Shown piece after piece: positions 41,058 through 52,025 of a stretch of 64,000 nucleotides of DNA; within the stretch, counting starts at the first letter, position 1, and each line of letters begins with the position of its first letter. Position numbers and translations under genes: made by a program. The DNA comes from Oxalobacter paraformigenes (GTDB lineage: Bacteria > Pseudomonadota > Gammaproteobacteria > Burkholderiales > Burkholderiaceae_D). Under the pieces are notes generated by a model that was given only the letters and a program-made list of their open reading frames with translations, was not told the origin of the DNA and did no database searches. Where the stretch lies: NCBI RefSeq assembly GCF_000158475.2, contig NZ_KI392031.1, forward strand, positions 124,001 through 188,000. The letters are read 5' to 3'.

Positions 41058-41507
41058 TTAGTTGATCGTCAGCTGGGTTCTTGCGGAACCGGGTTTTTTC
41101 GGAAGTTTCAGCTCAAGAACGCCATCTTTGTAAGTGGCTTCCGCTTTTGTTTCGTCAACATCCTGTGCCAGTGCAAAACTTCTGCTTTGTACGCCGTAAT
41201 ATCTTTCGCTGCGGACGGTTTTGCCTTCTTCTTCTTTATTCTCTTCTTTTTTGACTTCGAATTCGATGGTAACGAAATTGCCTTCGACAGTTACCTTGAT
41301 ATCCTCTTTCGGGACGCCCGGAGCGTCGGCTTTGACGAGATAAGCGTCGTCGTTTTCAGAGACGTCGATTTTAATGCGCGGTTCCGATTCCCAACTGCTC
41401 CATGGCGAGGCCATCCGGTAGTTATTGAAAAAATCATCCAGATTTCTTAATGGTTCGAAACGGCTGATTTCGTTGAAAGGATTGAAATTCGAAAGATTGC
41501 TTGCCAT
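41058..41507 (-). CDS. Small heat shock protein (Hsp20/alpha-crystallin)
   Basis: This 149-residue chaperone starts MASNLSNFNPFNEISRFEPL at 41507, after a GGGAG ribosome-binding site; the frame extended to 41783 was rejected. The alpha-crystallin domain spans about 45-140, from PRIKIDVSENDDAYLVKADAPGVPKEDIKV to the closing strand with GVLELKLPKK and the C-terminal tail. The protein holds unfolding proteins in the cytoplasm under stress. A TTGACA at 41632-41627 (minus strand) could be a -35. A sigma-32 site is not clear. Confidence 0.93.
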   Translation of the reverse strand: MASNLSNFNPFNEISRFEPLRNLDDFFNNYRMASPWSSWESEPRIKIDVSENDDAYLVKADAPGVPKEDIKVTVEGNFVTIEFEVKKEENKEEEGKTVRSERYYGVQSRSFALAQDVDETKAEATYKDGVLELKLPKKPGSARTQLTIN

Positions 41508-41677
41508 TTTTTTCTCCCTATTCGGTAAAGGCCACTCTTGTGTGCCTTGTGCGTTGACTGAAAGAACCCAGACGGTTTTTAAGAGCTTATCGTTTCCTGA
41601 AAATGAAATTTTGAGATCAATCAAGTTGTCAAGATGGCATAAGAAAATCAGTAAAATCGCCCTGTTCGTGTTGGAAT

Positions 41678-41733
41678 GGGGACAAAGTATTTTTCTTTTT
41701 AAAACGTTTTTATTAAAATAAGGGACAAAGTAA
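41678..41733 (+). repeat. Two direct REP-like copies of GGGACAAAGTA before the RAYT gene
   Basis: GGGGACAAAGTA at 41678-41689 and AAGGGACAAAGTAA at 41720-41733 are direct copies just upstream of the transposase-like gene. A third copy in inverted orientation follows the gene. Confidence 0.65.
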
Positions 41734-41767
41734 ACAGGCAGGCAATAATTTTTGTGGAGTGCGTCTG

Positions 41768-42457
41768 GTGGCCAGAAGTTCACGGCTGATCGTTCCGAAT
41801 CGGCCTCATCATATTTACCAGCAAGGTAACAATCGCCAAAAGATATTCGTCGATGACGAAGATTACGCTTTGTTTATGGACTGGCTGAAAGAGGCGTCGC
41901 GCCAGTACCGGGTCGATATTCACGCTTATTCTTTGCTGGAAAGCCGTGTCCATTTGCTCGTGACGCCGGCAGACGAGACGGGAATGGCACGTATGATGCA
42001 ATGGATCGGACGCCATTATGTGCCCTGTTTCAACAAAAAGTATGGTCGAAGCGGAACGCTGTGGGAAGGGCGATTCCGGACTTCCCTGGTCGAGGAGGGG
42101 GAATGGATAATGAGGTGCAGCTGGTTTATCGAAATGCAACCGGTGGCATGCGGTCTGGCAAATCGTCCGGATGATTACCTGTGGTCCAGTTATCGGCATC
42201 ATGCAGGTATCCAGCCCAGTCCTCTCATTCGCGATCATGCGGTTTACTGGAATCTTGGCAACACGCCTTTTGCCCGGGAAATGGCCTATAAAGGATTTTT
42301 CGGGCATTCCGATACCCGGGAAAATGCGGAAATGGAAAAAATGTTGCTAAAAGGCTGGCCATTGGGATCGAAAGCCTTTTTAAAACAGCTTGAAGCGTCA
42401 ACTCATCGCCAGTTCAGGATGGGAAAAAAAGGGCGGCCGCCTAAGAAAGAGAAATAA
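41768..42457 (+). CDS. REP-associated tyrosine transposase-like protein (RAYT/IS200 Y1 family), probably domesticated
   Basis: This 229-residue protein has a start set at GTG 41768, 8 nt after GGAG, giving MARSSRLIVPNRPHHIYQQGNNRQ, the usual family opening. An upstream GTG at 41759 has its ribosome-binding site too close. Y1-transposase features are FVDDEDYALFMDWL, HAYSLLESRVHLLVTP, WIGRHYVPCFNKKYGRSGTLWEGRF (with the expected nucleophile tyrosine region), IEMQPVACGL and DYLWSSYRHHAG. The normal His-x-His metal motif (NHVHLL) reads SRVHLL, so one histidine is lost. It is a single copy directly before gltB, with REP-like repeats on both sides. Confidence 0.85.
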   Translation: MARSSRLIVPNRPHHIYQQGNNRQKIFVDDEDYALFMDWLKEASRQYRVDIHAYSLLESRVHLLVTPADETGMARMMQWIGRHYVPCFNKKYGRSGTLWEGRFRTSLVEEGEWIMRCSWFIEMQPVACGLANRPDDYLWSSYRHHAGIQPSPLIRDHAVYWNLGNTPFAREMAYKGFFGHSDTRENAEMEKMLLKGWPLGSKAFLKQLEASTHRQFRMGKKGRPPKKEK

Positions 42458-42510
42458 ACCATTCATTTTTCAGGAAAATCAGGAAAGACTTCATTGTTTT
42501 TTAAGGATTA

Positions 42511-42524
42511 TTACTATGTCCCTT
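42511..42524 (-). repeat. Inverted REP-like copy downstream of the RAYT gene
   Basis: On the minus strand this reads AAGGGACATAGTAA, 13 of 14 identical to the upstream copy at 41720-41733. The gene is thus flanked by an inverted pair. Confidence 0.65.
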
Positions 42525-42645
42525 TTTATGTAAAATTTATTTTTTTGTAATAAATAATTGACTACGACCCCTTTTATTTTTGTTGTGTTGGCCAAAAAAA
42601 CGGTTTACCCTGTTTGCGTCAATCCAAGAACGAGTAGGAGTTTGT

Positions 42646-45600
42646 ATGTGTGCGCAAGGGTTATATCGTCCTTCTTTCGAGCACGATGCCTGTGGTGTCG
42701 GGTTTGTCGCCCATATCAGGGGTATCAAAAGTCATTCCATTGTCGAGCAGGGATTACTCATTCTGAAAAATCTCGACCATCGGGGCGCGGTCGGCGCCGA
42801 CAAGATGATGGGCGACGGCGCCGGTATCCTGATCCAGATACCCGACCGCTTTTACCGGGAAGAGATGGCGAAGCAGGGTGTAACACTGCCGCCTCCAGGC
42901 GAATACGGTGTGGGGATGATCTTCTTGCCAAAGGAACATGCGTCCAGACTGGCTTGCGAAAAGGAAATAGAACGGGCCGTCCGGGCTGAAAAACAGGTGG
43001 TTCTGGGATGGCGGGATGTTCCGGTCAACCGTGACATGCCCATGTCTTCCAAGGCGCGGGAAAAAGAACCCGTTATCCGCCAGATTTTTATCGGGCGCGG
43101 GCCGGATATTATGGTGACCGATGCGCTGGAACGGAAACTGTTTGTCATCAGGAAGACGGCAGGACACGCCATTCAGGCGCTGGATCTGAAACATTGCAAG
43201 GAATTTTTCGTTCCCTCCATGTCGGCGAGGACGATCGTGTACAAGGGACTGCTTCTGGCCGATCAGGTACAGGGTTACTATCTCGACTTGCAAGACGAAC
43301 GCTGCGTGTCTGCGCTGGCGATGGTTCATCAGCGTTTTTCGACAAATACGTTTCCGGAGTGGCCGCTCGCTCACCCTTACCGCCTGATCGCGCATAACGG
43401 TGAAATCAATACGGTCAAGGGCAATTTCAACTGGTTCCGCGCCCGTGAAGAGATGATGAATTCGGCGGTTTTGGGGGAAGATTTGAAAAAGCTTTATCCG
43501 CTGATGTATGACGGACAGTCGGATACGGCCTGCTTCGACAATGCGCTGGAACTGCTGGTCATGTCGGGTTATTCGCTGGCGCATGCGATGATGATGATGA
43601 TTCCGGAAGCCTGGGAAAACCATCAGCTGATGGACGACAACCGTCGCGCTTTCTATGAGTATCACGCCGCCATGATGGAACCCTGGGATGGTCCTGCGGC
43701 GATTGCCTTTACGGATGGCCGCCAGATCGGAGGCGTTCTGGACAGAAACGGTCTTCGGCCGGCACGATATGTCGTCACCGACGACGATCTGGTTGTCATG
43801 GCTTCCGAAACGGGCGTACTTCCAATCCCCGAAACCCACATCATCAAAAAGTGGCGTTTGCAACCGGGCAAAATGTTCCTGATCGATCTCGATGCCGGCC
43901 GTATCATTGACGACAAGGAAATCAAGGATATTTATGCCAATGCCAGGCCGTATCGTGCATGGACGAATTCGGTCTGCATCAGGCTGCACGATCTGAAAGA
44001 ACACGCGCACGATACGGTTCATTCCGACGTTCCGTTAAGGCTGAGGCAGGAAGCCTTCGGCTATACGCAGGAAGATCTGAAAATCGTCTTGCCGCCGATG
44101 GCGCTGAACGGAGAAGAAGCCATCGGTTCGATGGGGAACGATGCGCCTCTGGCCGTTTTGTCCCATCGTCCGAAGCCGCTCTATAACTATTTCAGGCAAT
44201 CTTTCGCGCAGGTGACCAATCCGCCGGTCGATCCGATCCGCGAAGAAATCATCATGTCCCTGCTGTCTTACATCGGGCCGAAACCGAATGTGCTGGATAC
44301 GAATAATGTCAATCCGCAAATGCGGCTGGAAGCATCGCAGCCGGTTCTGGGTTTTGCGGAAATGGCCAGCATTCGCAATATCGACGCCTATACCAGCGGA
44401 AAATTCCGTTCGTATGAACTGAACATTTGCTATCCCTTGTCCTGGGGAAAAATCGGTATTGAAGCGCATCTGGCCTCTTTGTGTGCCGAAGCGGTCGATG
44501 CGGTCAAGTCGGGGCATAACATCCTGATCGTTTCAGACCGGATGATCGGGCCCGACAGCCTGGCCATTCCGGCGCTTCTGGCTACATCGGCCATTCATCA
44601 GGATCTGGTTGCCAAGGGATTGCGCGCCTCGACCGGTCTGGTGGTGGAAACCGGGTCGGCAAAGGAAACGCATCATTTCGCGCTGCTTGCCGGCTATGGA
44701 GCCGAAGCCGTGCATCCGTACCTGGTTCTTGAAACCCTCTCCGATCTGGCGCCGCAATTGTCTGCCGATCTGACAGCGGAAAAAGCGCAGGCCAATTTCA
44801 TCAAGGCGATCGACAAGGGCCTCATGAAAATCATGTCGAAAATGGGCATTTCGACCTATCGTTCCTATTGCGGCGCGCAGATTTTCGAAGCGATCGGCCT
44901 TTCGTCGGCACTGGTGGACAAGTATTTCAAGGGTACCGTTTCCAGCGTTGGAGGAATGGGGATTTTCGAAATTGCGGAAGAATCCTTGCGCTTGCATCAG
45001 CAGGCCTTCCAGAGCCGCCGGCAGCCGGTCCGTTTTCTGGATGTGGGCGGTGAATACGCTTTCCGCAAACAGGGCGAAGAACACATGTTCACGCCGGACG
45101 CCATCGCCAAGTTGCAACATTCCACACGGGCGAACAATTACGCGACCTACAAGGAATATGCGCAGATCGTTAACGACCAGTCGCGTCGCCAGATGACCTT
45201 GCGCGGACTGTTTGAATTCCGGTTCGATCCGGCCAGAGCCATTGCCATTGATGAGGTTGAACCGGCAAAAGAGATTGTCAAACGGTTCGCGACAGGCGCC
45301 ATGTCGCTGGGTTCCATCAGTGCGGAAGCGCATGCCTCGCTGGCCATTGCGATGAACCGGATCGGCGGCAAATCGAATACCGGGGAAGGCGGCGAAGACC
45401 CGCGGCGCTATGAAAACGAACTGGCCGGCATTCCGATCAAGAAAGGCGAAACCCTGTCATCCATTCTGGGCAAAGACCGGATTGTTTCCGATATCGAATT
45501 GCAGGAAGGCGATTCCTTGCGTTCGAAAATCAAGCAGGTCGCTTCCGGCCGCTTTGGCGTCACAGCCGAATATCTGAATTCGGCTGATGAAATCCAGATC

Positions 45601-47340
45601 AAGATGGCGCAGGGCGCCAAGCCGGGTGAAGGCGGACAATTGCCGGGCGGCAAAGTGTCCGAATACATTGCCAGCATGCGTTTTTCGGTGCCGGGAGTCG
45701 GGCTGATTTCACCTCCGCCTCATCACGATATCTATTCCATCGAGGATCTGGCCCAGCTGATTCATGACCTGAAAAACGTCAACCCGCGTGCCACCATTTC
45801 GGTCAAGCTGGTATCGGAAGTCGGCGTCGGCACGATTGCGGCCGGTGTCGCCAAAGCCAAGGCAGACCATATCGTGATTGCCGGTCATGACGGCGGTACC
45901 GGGGCGTCGCCGCTGTCGTCGATCAAACATACCGGCTCGCCCTGGGAAATCGGTCTGGCGGAAGCGCAGCAAACGCTGGTGCTGAACAATTTGCGCGGCC
46001 GGGTTCGCATTCAGGCGGACGGCCAGATGAAAACCGGACGCGATGTCGTCATTGCCGCGATTCTGGGAGCGGACGAAGTCGGTTTCGCGACTGCTCCACT
46101 GGTTACGCAAGGGTGCATCATGATGCGCAAGTGCCATCTGAATACCTGCCCGGTGGGTGTGGCGACTCAGGATCCGGAACTCAGAAAAAAATTCAGCGGC
46201 AAACCGGAATACATTGTCAACTATCTGTTTTTCGTTGCTGAGGAGATGCGGCAGATCATGGCGCAGCTCGGTATCCGGAAATATGACGAATTGATCGGCC
46301 GGGTCGATCTTCTGGAAAAATCGGAGGCGATTACGGGCTGGAAAGAAGCGGGGCTGGATTTCAGCCGCCTTTTCCACGATCCGGCAGTCGATGCAAGCGT
46401 TCACAAACGGCATCAGGAAGAACAGGATCACGGTCTGGAAAAATCCATCGATCACCGATTGATTCTCCAGTCTGCCATCGCCTTGGAAAAGAAGGAAAAA
46501 ATTTCGTTCATCTATCCGATCAAAAACGCCAATCGCAGCGTCGGTGCGATGCTTTCCGGGGAAGTCGCGCGTCGCTACGGACATGACGGGTTGCCGGACG
46601 ACACCATCCATATCCAGTTGCAGGGAACAGCGGGCCAGTCGGTCGGTTCTTTCCTGGCGCATGGCATCACGCTGGATCTGGTCGGGGAGGCCAACGATTA
46701 CGTCGGCAAGAGTCTCTCCGGAGGACGCATTATCGTACGGCCTCATGCCCAGTTTCGCGGGCAGCCTGAAAAGAACATGATTGCCGGCAATACTGTTCTG
46801 TACGGCGCTGTCTCAGGCGAGGCCTATTTCTATGGTATTGCGGGTGAAAGGTTTGCCGTACGCAACTCGGGCGCGGTCGCGGTTGTGGAAGGATGCGGCG
46901 ATCACGGCTGCGAGTATATGACAGGCGGTACGGTGGCTATTCTCGGGGAGACCGGACGCAATTTTGCGGCCGGCATGTCCGGCGGTGTCGCTTACGTTTA
47001 CGATCCTGACAGATCGTTCGAACGCAAGTGCAACTTGTCTATGGTAACGCTGGAGCCGGTGCTTTCGTGTTTCGAACAGGAAGCGACGGTGGAAAAAGCG
47101 GTATGGCACCGGATGACGCGCCATGAAGAACCACAAACCGATGAAGTCATTTTGAAGCGTCTGATCGAAAATCATTTCACCTGTACCGGCAGCCTGACAG
47201 CGCGCAGATTGCTGGAAGGGTGGTCGAATTGCAGACAGCATTTCGTCAAGGTTTTTCCGCTGGAATACCGTCGGGCCTTGCAGGATCTGTATGAAGGACA
47301 GAAAAAGGTGAGAGAGAACGCGGCTTTGGCGATTGCCTAG
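42646..47340 (+). CDS. gltB: Glutamate synthase (NADPH) large subunit
   Basis: This 1564-residue protein starts at the ATG at 42646, after GTAGGAG; the frame extended to 42580 was rejected. It makes glutamate from 2-oxoglutarate and glutamine with GltD. The class II glutaminase domain begins after a short propeptide, with predicted nucleophile Cys16 in [12 protein letters not shown]. The central domain and FMN-binding synthase domain follow ([46 protein letters not shown]). The 3Fe-4S cysteines are in [21 protein letters not shown]-terminal GXGXG beta-helix repeat domain (residues about 1280-1500) ends the protein. gltD follows after 39 bp. Confidence 0.97.
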   Translation: MCAQGLYRPSFEHDACGVGFVAHIRGIKSHSIVEQGLLILKNLDHRGAVGADKMMGDGAGILIQIPDRFYREEMAKQGVTLPPPGEYGVGMIFLPKEHASRLACEKEIERAVRAEKQVVLGWRDVPVNRDMPMSSKAREKEPVIRQIFIGRGPDIMVTDALERKLFVIRKTAGHAIQALDLKHCKEFFVPSMSARTIVYKGLLLADQVQGYYLDLQDERCVSALAMVHQRFSTNTFPEWPLAHPYRLIAHNGEINTVKGNFNWFRAREEMMNSAVLGEDLKKLYPLMYDGQSDTACFDNALELLVMSGYSLAHAMMMMIPEAWENHQLMDDNRRAFYEYHAAMMEPWDGPAAIAFTDGRQIGGVLDRNGLRPARYVVTDDDLVVMASETGVLPIPETHIIKKWRLQPGKMFLIDLDAGRIIDDKEIKDIYANARPYRAWTNSVCIRLHDLKEHAHDTVHSDVPLRLRQEAFGYTQEDLKIVLPPMALNGEEAIGSMGNDAPLAVLSHRPKPLYNYFRQSFAQVTNPPVDPIREEIIMSLLSYIGPKPNVLDTNNVNPQMRLEASQPVLGFAEMASIRNIDAYTSGKFRSYELNICYPLSWGKIGIEAHLASLCAEAVDAVKSGHNILIVSDRMIGPDSLAIPALLATSAIHQDLVAKGLRASTGLVVETGSAKETHHFALLAGYGAEAVHPYLVLETLSDLAPQLSADLTAEKAQANFIKAIDKGLMKIMSKMGISTYRSYCGAQIFEAIGLSSALVDKYFKGTVSSVGGMGIFEIAEESLRLHQQAFQSRRQPVRFLDVGGEYAFRKQGEEHMFTPDAIAKLQHSTRANNYATYKEYAQIVNDQSRRQMTLRGLFEFRFDPARAIAIDEVEPAKEIVKRFATGAMSLGSISAEAHASLAIAMNRIGGKSNTGEGGEDPRRYENELAGIPIKKGETLSSILGKDRIVSDIELQEGDSLRSKIKQVASGRFGVTAEYLNSADEIQIKMAQGAKPGEGGQLPGGKVSEYIASMRFSVPGVGLISPPPHHDIYSIEDLAQLIHDLKNVNPRATISVKLVSEVGVGTIAAGVAKAKADHIVIAGHDGGTGASPLSSIKHTGSPWEIGLAEAQQTLVLNNLRGRVRIQADGQMKTGRDVVIAAILGADEVGFATAPLVTQGCIMMRKCHLNTCPVGVATQDPELRKKFSGKPEYIVNYLFFVAEEMRQIMAQLGIRKYDELIGRVDLLEKSEAITGWKEAGLDFSRLFHDPAVDASVHKRHQEEQDHGLEKSIDHRLILQSAIALEKKEKISFIYPIKNANRSVGAMLSGEVARRYGHDGLPDDTIHIQLQGTAGQSVGSFLAHGITLDLVGEANDYVGKSLSGGRIIVRPHAQFRGQPEKNMIAGNTVLYGAVSGEAYFYGIAGERFAVRNSGAVAVVEGCGDHGCEYMTGGTVAILGETGRNFAAGMSGGVAYVYDPDRSFERKCNLSMVTLEPVLSCFEQEATVEKAVWHRMTRHEEPQTDEVILKRLIENHFTCTGSLTARRLLEGWSNCRQHFVKVFPLEYRRALQDLYEGQKKVRENAALAIA

Positions 47341-47379
47341 CACGGATATGGGGTAAAACAAGCGGGTAGAGGTGAAGAT

Positions 47380-48843
47380 ATGGGAAAAATAACAGGGTTC
47401 ATGGAATTCGAACGTATTGAGGAAACGCATCTGGAACCGCAGGAAAGGATCAAGAATTACCGGGAATTCACCATGACACTGGCCGATGAACAGGCACGGC
47501 AACAGAGCGCGCGTTGTATGGATTGTGGCATTCCGTTTTGCAATAACGCTTGCCCGGTCGGCAATCTGATCCCGGATTTTAACGATCAGGTTTATCACGG
47601 CAGTGATGAAGAAGCTCTGGAAAAACTGCAGGCGACAAATAACTTCCCCGAATTTACCGGCCGTGTCTGTCCAGCCTTGTGCGAACCGGCCTGTTCACTC
47701 GGTCTGATCAGGGAGCCGGTCGGTATTCGTTCGATTGAACGATTCATTGCGGAAAAGGGGTGGGAAAACGGCTGGATCATTCCACAGCCGCCCGTAAGCA
47801 AGACCGGGAAAAAGGTCGCGGTGGTGGGTTCGGGGCCTGCCGGACTGGCGGCAGCGCAGCAACTGGCGCGTATCGGGCACGATGTGACCGTTTTCGAAAA
47901 GAACGACCGGATAGGGGGACTGTTGCGTTACGGTATTCCCGATTTCAAGCTGGAAAAAAGGGTGATTGACCGGAGGCTGGAACAGATGGTGTCGGAAGGG
48001 GTGGTTTTTCGTACCGGGGTTCTGGTCGGGAAAACGGTGCCTTCATCCATTCAGAATATGGCAAAAGAAACGGTCGATCCCGAAACGCTGAAACGCGAAT
48101 TCGATGCCGTGATTCTGGCATGCGGAGCGGAACAGCCGCGGGAACTGGATGTACCGGGTTCGGATTTGCAAGGCGTGTATTTTGCCATGGAATATTTGTG
48201 CGCGCAGAACCGGAAAGATGCGGGCGACAAATCCCGGAACCGGTTCAGCGCGGAAGGCAAGCGGATTGTCATTATCGGTGGGGGCGATACCGGTTCCGAT
48301 TGCGTCGGGGTCGCCAACCGGCAGGGCGCCGCCAGCATTTTGCAATTTGACCGCAACGCCCGCTTGCCCGATCAGGTGGACAAGGCGATGACCTGGCCTG
48401 ACTGGCCCAGAAAGTTCCGGACTTCTTCGTCGCAGGAGGAAGGCTGCGAGCGTGACTTTGGGATTATGACAAAACGGATCGAGGGCAAACGCGGAAGGGT
48501 TGAAAAACTCATTGTCTGCCGTGTCGAACAGGACGGCGGAAGATATGTGGAAATTCCGGGAAGCGAATTCGAGATTCCGGCGGATATGATTGTTCTCGCA
48601 ATGGGGTTCTCCGGCCCGGCGGCGTCTGTTCTGGAGGCATTCGGCGTCAAAAAGGACAGGGCTGGAAATGTTCTGGCGGAAACGGAAGGGAAAAACCGGT
48701 TCAGGACGTCGGCAGAAAAAGTGTTTGCGGCGGGGGACGCCCGGCGTGGCCAGTCGCTTGTCGTCTGGGCCCTTCATGAAGGGCGCGAATGCGCGGAGGC
48801 CGTGGACTGTTTTCTGATGAAGGAGGCCGCTTTAACAATCTGA
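47380..48843 (+). CDS. gltD: Glutamate synthase small subunit
   Basis: This 487-residue FAD/NADPH and iron-sulfur protein feeds electrons to GltB. The N-terminal cysteine-rich region has [25 protein letters not shown] and [12 protein letters not shown], which bind two 4Fe-4S clusters. The FAD-binding fold is [29 protein letters not shown]. The NADPH fold is [21 protein letters not shown]. The C-terminal FAD contact region is [26 protein letters not shown]. It is in an operon with gltB (39-bp gap, ribosome-binding site AGAGGTGA). Confidence 0.97.
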   Translation: MGKITGFMEFERIEETHLEPQERIKNYREFTMTLADEQARQQSARCMDCGIPFCNNACPVGNLIPDFNDQVYHGSDEEALEKLQATNNFPEFTGRVCPALCEPACSLGLIREPVGIRSIERFIAEKGWENGWIIPQPPVSKTGKKVAVVGSGPAGLAAAQQLARIGHDVTVFEKNDRIGGLLRYGIPDFKLEKRVIDRRLEQMVSEGVVFRTGVLVGKTVPSSIQNMAKETVDPETLKREFDAVILACGAEQPRELDVPGSDLQGVYFAMEYLCAQNRKDAGDKSRNRFSAEGKRIVIIGGGDTGSDCVGVANRQGAASILQFDRNARLPDQVDKAMTWPDWPRKFRTSSSQEEGCERDFGIMTKRIEGKRGRVEKLIVCRVEQDGGRYVEIPGSEFEIPADMIVLAMGFSGPAASVLEAFGVKKDRAGNVLAETEGKNRFRTSAEKVFAAGDARRGQSLVVWALHEGRECAEAVDCFLMKEAALTI

Positions 48844-48997
48844 AACAAATTTATGGGGCGATTGGCGTATTTTGGCCGGCCTGTGCTGATATATTGTCCG
48901 AGTTGAGGTAGTATTATTGCTGTCGTTTCTTAAATTGTGGTGCCATTGATTCCGGTATCCGCTACAATCAATTTTTTTATTTGAAATTCATATCATT

Positions 48998-49879
48998 ATG
49001 AAAATTCAGGGCAGTATAGTCGCACTAGTCACTCCAATGAATGCCGACGGTAGCGTCGATCTCGATTGCATGCGCCGGCTGATGGACTGGCATATTGCAG
49101 AGGGAACGGATGCTTTCGTTATCGTGGGAACAACGGGTGAATCGCCTACCGTCAATGTCGATGAACATGCCGAGCTGATACGGGTCGCTGTCGAGCATTC
49201 CGGCAAACGTGTCCCGATCATTGCGGGCGCAGGGGGCAATGCAACGGCTGAGGCAATCGTGCTGACCCGGTATGCCCAGATGGCGGGTGCGGACGCTTCC
49301 CTTCAGGTTGTTCCCTATTATAACAAGCCGACCCAGGAAGGTATGTACCAGCATTTCCGCAGTATTGCCGAAGCGGTCGATCTCCCGATGATTCTGTATA
49401 ACGTCCCCGGCAGAACGGTGGCGGACATGTCGAACCAGACGATAAAAAGGCTGGCTGAAGTCCCGAACATTATCGGCGTCAAGGACGCGACCGGCAATAT
49501 CGCGCGCGGCATTGATTTGTTGCGCCAGGTTCCAGACGACTTTTCTGTCTATTCCGGTGACGATTCCACGGCGCTTGCGCTGATGCTCTGCGGCGCGAAA
49601 GGCAATATTTCCGTTGTCGCCAATGTCGCTCCGAAAAACATGCATCTGATGTGCGCCGCTGCGATAAAGGGGGATGTCGAAACCGCCTGCAAGCTGAACA
49701 GTCTGCTTTTGCCGCTGAGTCAGCAGCTGTTTGTCGAACCGAATCCCGTTCCGGTCAAATGGGCGATGGCAGAAATGGGTATGATTCCTCCGGGCATACG
49801 GTTGCCGCTGGTTCCTCTTGCCGAGGAATATCGCGCCGGGGTCAGGAAAGCGCTTGAAGAGTCCGGCGTATTGGCCTGA
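48998..49879 (+). CDS. dapA: 4-hydroxy-tetrahydrodipicolinate synthase
   Basis: This 293-residue class I aldolase condenses pyruvate with aspartate semialdehyde in lysine and diaminopimelate synthesis. The motifs are [24 protein letters not shown] (catalytic Tyr) and [11 protein letters not shown] (Schiff-base Lys). The start [15 protein letters not shown] is the family standard. The leader before the ATG is AT-rich and shows no Shine-Dalgarno sequence. The gene heads a likely operon with bamC and the MBL hydrolase, as in other Burkholderiales. Confidence 0.96.
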   Translation: MKIQGSIVALVTPMNADGSVDLDCMRRLMDWHIAEGTDAFVIVGTTGESPTVNVDEHAELIRVAVEHSGKRVPIIAGAGGNATAEAIVLTRYAQMAGADASLQVVPYYNKPTQEGMYQHFRSIAEAVDLPMILYNVPGRTVADMSNQTIKRLAEVPNIIGVKDATGNIARGIDLLRQVPDDFSVYSGDDSTALALMLCGAKGNISVVANVAPKNMHLMCAAAIKGDVETACKLNSLLLPLSQQLFVEPNPVPVKWAMAEMGMIPPGIRLPLVPLAEEYRAGVRKALEESGVLA

Positions 49880-49960
49880 AACGTATGCGGTGCAATCAAC
49901 CGTGTCCCGGGTGGGATGAGGTTCCATTGAAAATATAGGAAGGCTTGGAAGCTGAAACGT

Positions 49961-51136
49961 ATGGTTTTTAATAAAAAGGTCGGTTCCGTTCTGATCGGGT
50001 CGCTGGCAGTGATCGGGTTGTCTTCGTGCAGTACAGTCAACAGTCTGCTCGAAGCAGACCGGATTGATTACAAGAGTGAAACTTCCCAGACTCCGGGACA
50101 AAGACTCGAGATTCCTCCCGATTTGACCCAGCTGCAGCGAGACAACCGTTATACCATTCCTGAAACCGGAACGGTAACGGCTTCGGATTATAACCAGCAA
50201 AGGCAGGAAGCGAGACCGACTACGGCAGTGGGGTCGTCGGGCGGGGTAGTGGCGCCTAATGAAGCGACCGATATCCGGATCGAAAAGCATGGAAGCCAGC
50301 GCTGGCTGGTCGTCAACCGTTCGCCAGAAACGCTTTGGCCGCAAATCCGGGATTTCTGGCAGGATAACGGTTTCCTGATCAACATCGATTCACCCGATAC
50401 CGGTATTATGGAAACGGACTGGGCTGAAAACCGGGCCAAGTTGCCGCAGGATTTCATCCGCAAGACGATCGGCAAGGTGTTTGATGCGCTTTATTCGACC
50501 GGAGAACGCGACAAGTTCCGGACGCGTCTTGAGCGCAATGCCGATGGAACGACCGATATTTACATCAGCCACAGGGGAGCACAGGAAGAGATTGTCGGGG
50601 TTAACAAGGATACGACCATGTGGACGGCGCGTCCTTCCGATCCTGAGCTGGAAGCCGAATTTCTGTCGCGCCTGATGGTTCAGTTAAGCGACATGAACCA
50701 GAAGGAAAAGGCCAGAGCCAGAGCGCTTGCCGAACAGAAAACGGTTGTGTTGCCTTCCAGGGCGACACTGGTCAAGGGATCCGACAGTTCCAAAGTCGTT
50801 GTTGACGAGACGTTCGACCGGACATGGCGGCGGGTCGGTCTGGCACTGGATCGGGTCGGGTTTACCGTTGAAGACAGGGATCGTTCGAAGGGCCTGTATT
50901 TCGTCCGGTATGTCGATCAGGATAGCGACGCGAAGAATACACCTGAAAAAGAAAAAGGATTCTTCTCGAATCTGTTCTCTTTCTCCGAGAAAGAAAAATA
51001 CGCCCAGCGTTACCAGATTTTGATTCATGAAGCGGATGCCAAGAGTGAAATCGTCGTGCTGGATGACAAGGGGCAGCCCGAGAAAACGTCTACGGGCAGA
51101 AAGATCATGAATTTGCTTTACGAACAGTTAAGATAA
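49961..51136 (+). CDS. bamC: Outer membrane assembly lipoprotein BamC (NlpB/DapX)
   Basis: This 391-residue lipoprotein has the signal sequence VGSVLIGSLAVIGLSSCSTV with lipobox LSSC (Cys23). The unstructured stretch RLEIPPDLTQLQRDNRYTIPE, which binds BamD in known BamC proteins, follows. Two helix-grip domains come next (WLVVNRSPETLWPQIRDFWQDNGF and VVVDETFDRTWRRVGLALDRVGFTVEDRDRSKGLYFVRY). It acts at the outer membrane in beta-barrel assembly. Its place after dapA is the classical nlpB position. Confidence 0.93.
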   Translation: MVFNKKVGSVLIGSLAVIGLSSCSTVNSLLEADRIDYKSETSQTPGQRLEIPPDLTQLQRDNRYTIPETGTVTASDYNQQRQEARPTTAVGSSGGVVAPNEATDIRIEKHGSQRWLVVNRSPETLWPQIRDFWQDNGFLINIDSPDTGIMETDWAENRAKLPQDFIRKTIGKVFDALYSTGERDKFRTRLERNADGTTDIYISHRGAQEEIVGVNKDTTMWTARPSDPELEAEFLSRLMVQLSDMNQKEKARARALAEQKTVVLPSRATLVKGSDSSKVVVDETFDRTWRRVGLALDRVGFTVEDRDRSKGLYFVRYVDQDSDAKNTPEKEKGFFSNLFSFSEKEKYAQRYQILIHEADAKSEIVVLDDKGQPEKTSTGRKIMNLLYEQLR

Positions 51137-51164
51137 CGACATTGTTTGACGATAACGGCCAGCC

Positions 51165-51947
51165 TTGAAATTGACGAGTCTGGGAAGCGGCAGCAAGGGT
51201 AACTCGCTGCTCGTTTCCGCAAAAGATGGACTGACGACCACGTTCGTGATGGTGGATTGCGGTTTCGGTACGCGCGAAACGGTGCGCCGTCTGGAACGTG
51301 TCGGTTGTTCCCCCTCGGATTTGTCTGCCCTGATCGTAACGCATGAACACAGCGACCATGCCGGCGGCGTTCTGGCGTTTGCGCGCCGTCACCGGATTCC
51401 GGTCTGGATGAGTTATGGTACTTTCCAGGCGCTTGGAAAAGATTTTTCGGAAATCGATCTCTCTTTCTGTCGCGATGGCGACTGTTTTAACGTGGGCGAT
51501 CTTCAGATATCGGCCTTTACCGTTTCCCATGACGCAAAAGAACCCTTGCAGTTTCATATGACCGATGGGGCAGTCAAGTTCGGCATGCTGACCGATACCG
51601 GACAAACAACGCCGCATATACTGAATGCGCTTTCCGGATGTGACGCCTTGATGGTGGAATGCAATTATGACGATCTTATGCTGAAAAATTCGTCCTATCC
51701 TTTTTATCTTAAAAAACGTATCGGCAGTATTTACGGGCATTTATCCAATCATTGCGCAGGAGAGTTCCTTGCACAGATCGATCAATCGCGTCTGAAAAAA
51801 GTCATCGGCGCCCATTTAAGCCAGAACAACAATTTTCCTGAACTGGCAAAACAGGCGATTGATGCCTCGGTCGATACGAAGAAAATCGAGGTGATTGTAG
51901 CAGGACAGAATGACGGATTCGAATGGGTGGAAGTGACGGGCCGCTGA
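51165..51947 (+). CDS. MBL-fold metallo-hydrolase (YycJ/WalJ-like)
   Basis: This 260-residue protein starts at a TTG (51165), giving MKLTSLGSGSKGNSLLV, the conserved opening of this group; no ATG alternative keeps that region. The zinc site is VTHEHSDHAGG, followed by further histidine/aspartate ligands in TVSHDAKEP, MLTDTGQ and GAHLSQNNN. Related proteins are single-stranded DNA exonucleases or uncharacterised hydrolases. It lies 28 bp after bamC and is probably in the same operon. It is followed by a strong terminator. Confidence 0.88.
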   Translation: MKLTSLGSGSKGNSLLVSAKDGLTTTFVMVDCGFGTRETVRRLERVGCSPSDLSALIVTHEHSDHAGGVLAFARRHRIPVWMSYGTFQALGKDFSEIDLSFCRDGDCFNVGDLQISAFTVSHDAKEPLQFHMTDGAVKFGMLTDTGQTTPHILNALSGCDALMVECNYDDLMLKNSSYPFYLKKRIGSIYGHLSNHCAGEFLAQIDQSRLKKVIGAHLSQNNNFPELAKQAIDASVDTKKIEVIVAGQNDGFEWVEVTGR

Positions 51948-51980
51948 CAGTGGTGTCATTTGCCTGAGGTTCGTTAATAA

Positions 51981-52008
51981 AAAAAGCCGATCTTCCGATC
52001 GGCTTTTT
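51981..52008. terminator. Bidirectional terminator
   Basis: Arms AAAAAGCCGATC (51981-51992) and GATCGGCTTTTT (51997-52008) around TTCC. It serves the dapA operon on the plus strand and the lipoprotein gene on the minus strand. Confidence 0.9.
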
Positions 52009-52025
52009 CTCAGACGAAGCAGGAA

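Noticed and set aside
42754-44022. 422-codon minus-strand frame opposite gltB
   Set aside because: Shadow of the gltB reading frame. No ribosome site or recognisable domain.
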